Below are positions 1 to 4,246 of a stretch of 5,569 bases of DNA, in pieces. Positions within the stretch are counted from its first letter, which is position 1, and each line of letters opens with the position of its first letter. The position numbers and the translations under genes are program-made. Source of the stretch: an uncultured Pseudomonadales bacterium (GTDB lineage: Bacteria; Pseudomonadota; Gammaproteobacteria; Pseudomonadales; Porticoccaceae); assembly GCA_937998635.1 (NCBI GenBank), contig CALLDA010000100.1, positions 1 to 5,569 of the forward strand, written 5' to 3'. Under the pieces are notes generated by a model. That model was not told where the DNA came from, made no database searches, and saw nothing but the letters and a program-made list of their open reading frames with translations.

Positions 1-440
1 CACTCGGCCACGGGGCCGCTCTCAGGTGTCTGCCAACCCGGTCGTGCTACCACCACCAGATGAGCAAAATCAGTGAGTTCTCGCCAGCGGTGCCAAGTGG
101 CAAGATTAACCAGGGAGTCCATGCCAATACATAGACTAAGCGAAGTATCACTGCCCAACTCTTGCCGCAACTCCTGCAATGTATCAACGGTGTAGGACAA
201 ACCTTCGCGCCGCAACTCACGGTCATCGGCGACTAATCCGGGTTCTTCAGCAATCGCCAGATTGAGCATGACCAGGCGATGCTCCGCCGTCACCTCAGGT
301 GCCCGGCGATGAGGGGGGCGAGCATTAGGCAGCAGATGAATCTGCTCCAGCCCAAGATATTCACGTAATTCAACACAACTGCGCAAATGTCCGATGTGGA
401 CGGGGTCAAACGTGCCACCAAAAATGCCGACTGCATTCAA
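1..440 (-). CDS. nadD: Nicotinate-nucleotide adenylyltransferase, 5' part (C-terminus beyond left edge)
   Basis: This cytoplasmic enzyme transfers AMP from ATP to nicotinate mononucleotide to give deamido-NAD, the penultimate step of NAD synthesis. I translated 146 codons. The nucleotidyltransferase signature GGTFDPVHIGH lies at residues 8-18, including the HxGH motif (H15-H18). PNARPPHR is at 38-45, SYTVDTL at 82-88 and the GMDSL...TWHRW block at 106-119. All fit bacterial NadD, which is usually about 210-220 residues, so roughly one third is missing off the left edge. The start is unusual. An in-frame TGA lies at 483-485, and the only standard start codon between it and the signature motif is TTG at 438-440, giving MNAVGIFGG. 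No good Shine-Dalgarno precedes it. The gene follows proA by 89 nt on the same strand, as in Pseudomonas, so cotranscription is likely. Function is secure; the start codon is less so. Confidence 0.95.
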   Translation of the reverse strand, partial: MNAVGIFGGTFDPVHIGHLRSCVELREYLGLEQIHLLPNARPPHRRAPEVTAEHRLVMLNLAIAEEPGLVADDRELRREGLSYTVDTLQELRQELGSDTSLSLCIGMDSLVNLATWHRWRELTDFAHLVVVARPGWQTPESGPVAE

Positions 441-504
441 AACAGGTCGGCCATCAATCCGTTCATTGCCCCACCAAGCCGCTCATTGCCATAGCTGCGC
501 TCAT
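437..504 (-). other. Two overlapping tiny ORFs leading into the nadD start
   Basis: Reading on the nadD strand, an ATG at 502-504 opens a 13-codon ORF (MSAAMAMSGLVGQ) whose TGA at 463-465 overlaps the ATG at 464-466 of a 9-codon ORF (MNGLMADLF). The second ORF's TGA at 437-439 overlaps the nadD TTG at 438-440. A G-rich stretch (GGTGGGG) precedes the second ATG by 2 nt, closer than normal for a ribosome binding site. Because nadD lacks a clear Shine-Dalgarno, ribosomes finishing the second ORF could reinitiate at the TTG. This is inference: ORFs this short arise often by chance and the peptides resemble nothing I know. Confidence 0.3.
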
Positions 505-529
505 ATCAATCTATACGTAAATCTATATA

Positions 530-1798
530 TCACTGCCGAATATGACCATCGCCCAGAACAATATATTTCTGGTTGGTAAGGCCTTCTAGCCCCACTGGGC
601 CACGGGCATGAATTTTATCGGTCGAGATGCCAATCTCTGCACCCAGGCCATATTCAAAACCGTCGGCAAAACGAGTCGAGGCGTTAATCATCACCGAACT
701 GGAATCGACCTCGTTGATAAAGCGCCGTCCGATGGTGTAATTTTCGGTGACGATAGCTTCGGTGTGTTGAGAGCTATAGGCATTGATATGATCCATAGCC
801 CCATCGACATCTTTGACGATGCGAATCGCCAGCACGGGGGCCAGATATTCTTCATACCAGTCGGCCTCGGTGGCGGGTACACAGGCATAACCGGCGGTGC
901 TGATAATGGTTTCAGTCTGATCACAGCCACGCAACTCAACACCCGCCTCGCTATAGGCCTTAGCCAGGCCTGGTAAAACTTGCTCAGCGACTGCCTCGGC
1001 CACCAGCAGGGTTTCCATGGCATTACACACGCCATAGCGATGGGTTTTGGCATTCAAGGCGATGTTGTGCGCCTTCAGCAGATCCGCCTCACTATCGATA
1101 TACACATGACAAACGCCATCGAGATGTTTGATAACCGGCACCTGGGCTTCGCGGCTAATACGCTCGATCAATCCCTTACCACCCCGTGGCACGATGACAT
1201 CGACATACTCGGACATAGTCACCAGCTTGCCCACTGCGGCTCGATCTGTGGTCTCTATTACCTGCACCGCTGCGCTCGGTAATTCAGCACTCTGCAAGCC
1301 CCGCTCAATACAGGTGGCAATGGCCTGATTGGAATGGATCGCCTCACTGCCGCCGCGCAAAATCGCCGCGTTACCCGACTTCAAACACAAACTGGCGGCC
1401 TCGACGGTTACATTAGGCCGCGACTCATAAATAATACCCACCACACCGAGAGGCACACGCATCTTACCCACCTGAATGCCGCTGGGTCGAAAATTCATAT
1501 CACTGATTTCACCAACCGGATCAGGTAAAGCCGCCACCTGGCGCAAGCCCTCTATCATCCCGTCTATTCCGGCAGGGCTAAGCTCCAGCCGGTCCAGCAA
1601 GGCTGGCTCAAGGCCATTGTTACGGCCATTTTCCAAATCTATTGCATTGGCACTGGCTAAAGCGTGCCGCTCGCCATCAAGCACCTCAGCAATGGCAAGC
1701 AAGGCTTGATTCTTCGTCTCGGTGCCAGCACGGGCCATCGCCCTGGAGGCTGCCCGGGCTGTGGTGCCCACTGCCTGCATGTAGGCTTCAATATCCAT
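530..1798 (-). CDS. proA: Gamma-glutamyl phosphate reductase (glutamate-5-semialdehyde dehydrogenase)
   Basis: ProA catalyses the NADPH-dependent reduction of gamma-glutamyl phosphate to glutamate-5-semialdehyde, the second step of proline synthesis from glutamate, in the cytoplasm. The ORF is complete at 422 residues (E. coli ProA is 417). Aldehyde-dehydrogenase-superfamily landmarks are clear: YESRPNVTVEAASLCLKSGN at 124-143 followed by AAILRGG, VPRGGKGLI at 203-211, the catalytic cysteine C258 in HRYGVCNAMETLL (253-265), and the ProA C-terminal signature STDKIHARGPVGLEGLT at 392-408. The ATG at 1796-1798 has an AGAGAG ribosome binding site 5 nt upstream (1804-1809). The start-stop triplets ATG-TAA sit directly before it, sharing one base with the start codon. 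The kinase gene proB is not adjacent, which is normal for the Pseudomonas-type order. A promoter at 1943-1971 probably drives proA and nadD together. Confidence 0.98.
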   Translation of the reverse strand: MDIEAYMQAVGTTARAASRAMARAGTETKNQALLAIAEVLDGERHALASANAIDLENGRNNGLEPALLDRLELSPAGIDGMIEGLRQVAALPDPVGEISDMNFRPSGIQVGKMRVPLGVVGIIYESRPNVTVEAASLCLKSGNAAILRGGSEAIHSNQAIATCIERGLQSAELPSAAVQVIETTDRAAVGKLVTMSEYVDVIVPRGGKGLIERISREAQVPVIKHLDGVCHVYIDSEADLLKAHNIALNAKTHRYGVCNAMETLLVAEAVAEQVLPGLAKAYSEAGVELRGCDQTETIISTAGYACVPATEADWYEEYLAPVLAIRIVKDVDGAMDHINAYSSQHTEAIVTENYTIGRRFINEVDSSSVMINASTRFADGFEYGLGAEIGISTDKIHARGPVGLEGLTNQKYIVLGDGHIRQ

Positions 1799-1803
1799 TA
1801 CAT

Positions 1804-1809
1804 CTCTCT
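1804..1809 (-). promoter_or_regulatory. Ribosome binding site of proA
   Basis: On the proA strand AGAGAG lies 5 nt before the ATG at 1796-1798. It is a partial anti-Shine-Dalgarno match at usable spacing and supports this start over the in-frame Met7. Confidence 0.6.
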
Positions 1810-1814
1810 ACTGT

Positions 1815-1859
1815 TTATCTCGTTACTTCTTATTTCGTTATTTCTTATCTCGTTATTTT
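1815..1859. repeat. Tandem repeat, three 15-bp units
   Basis: Three contiguous units read TTATCTCGTTACTTC (1815-1829), TTATTTCGTTATTTC (1830-1844) and TTATCTCGTTATTTT (1845-1859) on the plus strand, differing at one to three positions. A partial fourth copy, TTATCTC, occurs at 1866-1872 and runs into the neighbouring 13-bp array. On the proA transcript the units are A-rich (GAAATAACGAGATAA-like) and would sit 17-61 nt upstream of the start codon, so the leader there should be little structured. Origin by slippage is likely; any function is unknown. Confidence 0.85.
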
Positions 1860-1869
1860 GACGGCTTAT

Positions 1870-1921
1870 CTCAAGATCAGCTCTCAAGGTCAGTTCTCAA
1901 GGTCAGTTCTCAAGGTCAAGG
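1870..1921. repeat. Tandem repeat, four 13-bp units
   Basis: Units on the plus strand are CTCAAGATCAGCT (1870-1882, diverged), CTCAAGGTCAGTT (1883-1895), CTCAAGGTCAGTT (1896-1908, identical) and CTCAAGGTCAAGG (1909-1921, diverged at the end). The array begins inside the last partial copy of the 15-bp repeat, sharing its CTC. It lies about 15 nt downstream of the predicted proA transcription start, so it would be transcribed. Evenly spaced copies near a promoter could bind a regulator, but 13 bp is not an integral number of helical turns, and simple slippage explains it equally well. Confidence 0.85.
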
Positions 1922-1942
1922 TAAGCGACGAACACAGGTTGC

Positions 1943-1971
1943 ATTATACAGCGGTGGCTATGCCTCGTCAG
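1943..1971 (-). promoter_or_regulatory. Sigma70-type promoter for proA(-nadD)
   Basis: On the minus strand a perfect -10 hexamer TATAAT (1943-1948) is preceded, after a 17-nt spacer, by CTGACG (1966-1971), which matches the -35 consensus at four of six positions including the TGAC core. Transcription would start near 1936, giving a proA leader of about 137 nt that contains both tandem-repeat arrays. Spacing is ideal and the position is right for a gene starting at 1798. No experimental support is available. Confidence 0.65.
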
Positions 1972-2100
1972 AAGCACTTGATCATTCTTTCATCAGCTTA
2001 GTACCTCGCCTGTTCAGTAGGAGCCGAGCCGACTGTTTGCACCGCCAATAATTTTGCTTCACTATCCTCAGCCGTTTTTCACCCTAAAAAATTCACTGAC

Positions 2101-2106
2101 GAGGAG
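2101..2106 (+). promoter_or_regulatory. Ribosome binding site deciding the MaoC-like gene start
   Basis: GAGGAG lies 7 nt before the ATG at 2114-2116. This strong match selects that ATG over the in-frame TTG at 2054, which would add 20 residues without family resemblance. Confidence 0.85.
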
Positions 2107-2113
2107 ACAAAAC

Positions 2114-2575
2114 ATGAAAAAAATTGGTGGCGGTTTTTACTGGCAGGATGTCCAGGTTGGCGAAAAATATGAAACCTGGGGCAGAACCGTGCTTGAGGCC
2201 GATATCTGTAATTTTATCAATTTAGTGGGGCTACACGAGGTGGTCTTCTCCGATAGGGAATTCCTCAAGGAAAAATCGGTCATCAAAGAACCCTTCGCGC
2301 CCGGCGCCATGGTCTACAGTTTTGCCGAGGGCCTGCTGCTGCCGACGATGCAGGGCACCGGCATGGCATTTCTGAATATGGAGCTGGATATGAAACGTCC
2401 GTGCCTGGCAGGTGATACCATCCATGTCGAATTTGAAATTACCGAAGTCCGCAAAACCAGCAAAGGCAACCGTGGCCTGGTAAGAACCTTTAATGAAGTC
2501 ATCAACCAGAATGGCGAAACGGTATTGACCTACAACCCTCTACGCATGCTCAAAGGACGACCCGAAGACGATTAA
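2114..2575 (+). CDS. MaoC-like hot-dog fold protein, apparent catalytic dyad missing
   Basis: The 153-residue product has the layout of a single-domain MaoC/(R)-specific enoyl-CoA hydratase-like protein. It has an N-terminal F-x-DVQVG-x-x-Y segment (8-19), GRTVLEADICNFINLVG (23-39), an overlying-helix region with FAPGAMVYSFAEGLL (61-75), and late strands RPCLAGDTIHVEFEITEVRKT (95-115, given here as landmarks R95, G100, D101, E110). In catalytic relatives the segment after the helix reads roughly G-D-x-N-P-x-H; here it is GLHEVVF (39-45), putting Leu40 and Phe45 where Asp and His are expected. It may therefore be a non-hydratase acyl-CoA-binding relative, a thioesterase-like protein, or use other residues. 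No signal peptide or membrane segment is visible. It stands alone: divergent from proA, convergent with the PepSY gene. Fold assignment is good; substrate and reaction are unknown. Confidence 0.85.
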   Translation: MKKIGGGFYWQDVQVGEKYETWGRTVLEADICNFINLVGLHEVVFSDREFLKEKSVIKEPFAPGAMVYSFAEGLLLPTMQGTGMAFLNMELDMKRPCLAGDTIHVEFEITEVRKTSKGNRGLVRTFNEVINQNGETVLTYNPLRMLKGRPEDD

Positions 2576-2605
2576 CACCCGGATCGGCGCGGAAAACCTG
2601 CAAAC

Positions 2606-2632
2606 GCGACCTTGATTTGATCATCAGGTCGC
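2606..2632. terminator. Hairpin between convergent genes, possible terminator
   Basis: GCGACCT (2606-2612) pairs with AGGTCGC (2626-2632), and TGAT (2613-2616) pairs with ATCA (2620-2623). This leaves a TTG loop and a 2-nt bulge. It lies 30 nt after the MaoC-like stop and directly abuts the stop codon of the PepSY gene, so it could end transcription from both sides. Neither side has a proper U-tract: rightward it continues TTAAAAAC, leftward GTTTGCAGGTTTTCC. Intrinsic termination is therefore uncertain. Confidence 0.45.
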
Positions 2633-4168
2633 TTAAAAACGTCCAGGCATGTCTTTAACGCGTTTGCCCAGGCGTCGCCACGCCATCACTACCGAGGTGA
2701 GCGAAAACAGCAAACCCACACTGCACAACGAGATAAGAACCAAATCCCACATTGGCCGATTATATATAAGAACCGCAAAATCAAAACTGTGCAGGCCATT
2801 AAATAACCAGCGCTCCACGCGACGTTTTTCAGTCAGACGTTCAAGCACTTCACCGGTCGACAGGTCAACGTGGAACCAGGTGGATTCCGGGTCTGTAAAT
2901 TTAATGCGCTCGATGGGCAGGGGCCGCAATCGATTATGGTGGGAATAGTAATAGGTGTCATAAGCCTCGAGTCGTTGCCGAGTTTGAATAGCTTCCCCCG
3001 GAATCAGCCTGTCGAGGCTCGCGCCAATTCTCTGCTCAAGGGTTTGCATCTCACCCACTGCTAACTGAGTCCGCACTGACCCCTCGGAGTTGTGCAGGGT
3101 GATATGGGATGCGCCACCGATCCAGTGCCAAACTAATTCCCTGGTGGCGATACCACCCTTTTGCTTAAGTAATTGCTGAATTTCGCCCACTTGCGAATAA
3201 GCCAGTTCCGACCCGCGGGGACGATCGCCCAACTGATAGCGCTGAACCTGATCTGTGAAGCTGCTCTTAGCGTCAAATACTCCCCAGGGCCCCATCGACA
3301 TCAGTCCACTGAACATGAAAGTGGTGAGAAATACCAGGCTCAAAAGTCCCAGGACATGATGATATTTAGGTATTCCCCGATAGGGCGAATAGTTATCCCC
3401 TCGGTAGGGACGTCGAATACGCAGACGCAAAAATCCGATAATAGCCCCTGTGACGATAGTGATCAGTCCAATCAAGGACAGGACAATAATGGTATTTATC
3501 CAGACGTCTGTGTGCTTTCGTAGTTGCAAGGGGTAAATCCAGTGCAGGTTAGCGCCCAGCCAATTCCAGATGCGTTCTCTGCGCGTGGTATCCCGCACCA
3601 CCTGACCGGTGCGCACTGAAACATAAAGGTGGGTTCCCGCCCGGTCATTAAGTGATACCAGATGTAAGGGCCGGTAGTCGGACAGTCCGCTGGATACCGT
3701 CCATTGATCCATATCCAGGGTGTGCATGTGCACACCCTGGACTTTTTGGTTCGGATACTGAGTTTGATAAAAGTCCACTGCCGAGGCGACAGCGGATTCG
3801 GCGGTGACTTTGCTGAATAAATCGCCGGAATCCGCATACATGCCGAACCATGAAGCTCCCTGTCGCTTTACTAGATACACCGGATCTTGTGCAATGCTGG
3901 TTAGCATCAGGTGCTCAATTGACGCATCCCCGGGGAGCTCGGCTAACAACGCTGAGGGCGAGAAAACCACGCGCTCAGGGTCGAGGCTACGCAGCCCGGC
4001 ATAACGTTCTTGTTCAGTGAGCTCGGGATAAGCGACGTACATCATCACCATACCGCTCGCAAACCACATAGCCACTAACAGGCACACACCGATGCCAAGC
4101 CAACGATGGCTCAGATACAGTGCTTTTTTTAGCTTCACAACTGCGTTTTGGCCTTTGTCATCAGACAA
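2633..4168 (-). CDS. PepSY-associated transmembrane protein, probable ferric-siderophore reductase family
   Basis: The 511-residue product has four predicted membrane helices at about 23-45, 224-247, 271-291 and 474-497. The cytoplasmic ends are positively charged (KLKK, RLRIRRPYRG between helices 2 and 3, RRLGKR at the end), placing two large loops (46-223 and 292-473) in the periplasm. PepSY-type ends are visible as THLYVSVRTGQVV (179-191) and WFHVDLSTGEVLERL (431-445). Histidines at membrane borders (H21 in LSHRWLG, H209 in NLHW, H270/H271 in KYHHVLG, H460 in GLHSFDF) are candidate heme ligands. Family members such as P. aeruginosa FoxB reduce ferric siderophores, and the upstream TonB receptor gene supports such a role here; this is inference. 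The start is uncertain. TTG at 4166-4168 directly follows an in-frame TGA, and GTG at 4136-4138 would give MKLKKALYLSHRWLG, a more family-like N-terminus. Neither has a strong ribosome binding site. Confidence 0.9.
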   Translation of the reverse strand: MSDDKGQNAVVKLKKALYLSHRWLGIGVCLLVAMWFASGMVMMYVAYPELTEQERYAGLRSLDPERVVFSPSALLAELPGDASIEHLMLTSIAQDPVYLVKRQGASWFGMYADSGDLFSKVTAESAVASAVDFYQTQYPNQKVQGVHMHTLDMDQWTVSSGLSDYRPLHLVSLNDRAGTHLYVSVRTGQVVRDTTRRERIWNWLGANLHWIYPLQLRKHTDVWINTIIVLSLIGLITIVTGAIIGFLRLRIRRPYRGDNYSPYRGIPKYHHVLGLLSLVFLTTFMFSGLMSMGPWGVFDAKSSFTDQVQRYQLGDRPRGSELAYSQVGEIQQLLKQKGGIATRELVWHWIGGASHITLHNSEGSVRTQLAVGEMQTLEQRIGASLDRLIPGEAIQTRQRLEAYDTYYYSHHNRLRPLPIERIKFTDPESTWFHVDLSTGEVLERLTEKRRVERWLFNGLHSFDFAVLIYNRPMWDLVLISLCSVGLLFSLTSVVMAWRRLGKRVKDMPGRF

Positions 4169-4181
4169 TCAAAACCGTATG

Positions 4182-4234
4182 CACTGGCCCACTTGATTAC
4201 CGAGTGCATAGGCCAGTGTCTTTTGAAAGACTGG
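4182..4234 (-). promoter_or_regulatory. Two mutually exclusive hairpins between receptor and PepSY genes
   Basis: In plus-strand coordinates, CACTGGCC (4182-4189) pairs with GGCCAGTG (4211-4218), extended by CACT (4190-4193) with AGTG (4203-4206), with a 9-nt loop and a 4-nt bulge. The same 4211-4218 segment contains CCAG (4213-4216), which can pair instead with CTGG (4231-4234), extended by TCTT (4219-4222) with AAGA (4227-4230). In the minus-strand transcript the weaker hairpin forms first, 12 nt after the receptor stop, and the stronger one ends 13 nt before the TTG start of the PepSY gene. This could attenuate or tune expression of the second gene, or stabilise the receptor mRNA end. There is no U-tract, so it is not a clear terminator. 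Confidence 0.45.
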
Positions 4235-4246
4235 ATTAAGTGCCAC

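Larger units (their letters stand above)
1799..2113. other. Divergent intergenic region between proA and the MaoC-like gene
   Basis: These 315 bases contain no convincing gene. From left to right they hold the proA ribosome binding site (1804-1809), a 15-bp tandem repeat (1815-1859), a 13-bp tandem repeat (1870-1921), the proA promoter on the minus strand (1943-1971), about 130 bp of unremarkable sequence, and the strong ribosome binding site of the MaoC-like gene (2101-2106). I could not find a convincing -35/-10 pair for the rightward gene; TTGCAC at 2037-2042 and TATCCT at 2063-2068 are too far apart (20 nt) and poorly matched. Open frames here on the plus strand simply follow the repeats. 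Confidence 0.8.

Noticed and set aside
508..527. Direct repeat AATCTATA twice, 12 bp apart, just after the proA stop, as a possible nadD promoter
   Set aside because: It is AT-rich and gives TATAGA-like hexamers, but no -35 match is found at 16-18 nt.
608..976. Plus-strand open frames across proA (for example 608-976, 980-1282, 1642-2001)
   Set aside because: They are antisense to a highly conserved complete proA frame and show no recognisable protein features; the last also runs through the tandem repeats.
1798..1803. Start-stop element ATG-TAA overlapping the proA ATG
   Set aside because: The Shine-Dalgarno abuts its ATG too closely to use it, so chance is the simplest explanation.
1915..1920. 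TTGACC-like -35 hexamers inside the 13-bp repeats on the minus strand
   Set aside because: At 16-18 nt downstream there is no acceptable -10; the TATAAT promoter at 1943-1971 is far better.
1799..1921. CRISPR array
   Set aside because: The units are 13-15 bp and directly contiguous, with no unique spacers between them and no cas genes nearby.
2054..2113. A 20-residue N-terminal extension of the MaoC-like protein from TTG at 2054
   Set aside because: A strong GAGGAG ribosome binding site precedes the ATG at 2114, and the extension does not look like the family.
3173..3523. Open frames antisense to or overlapping the PepSY and receptor genes (for example 3173-3523, 4649-4936, 5142-5387)
   Set aside because: Low-complexity or patternless translations without ribosome binding sites; the minus-strand frames carry the family motifs.
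4124..4130. Run of seven A in codons 13-15 of the PepSY gene (A-AAA-AAA slippery heptamer), a possible frameshift or phase-variation site
   Set aside because: The zero frame stays open for the full-length family protein, no stimulatory hairpin is evident downstream, and Lys-Lys codons make such runs common.
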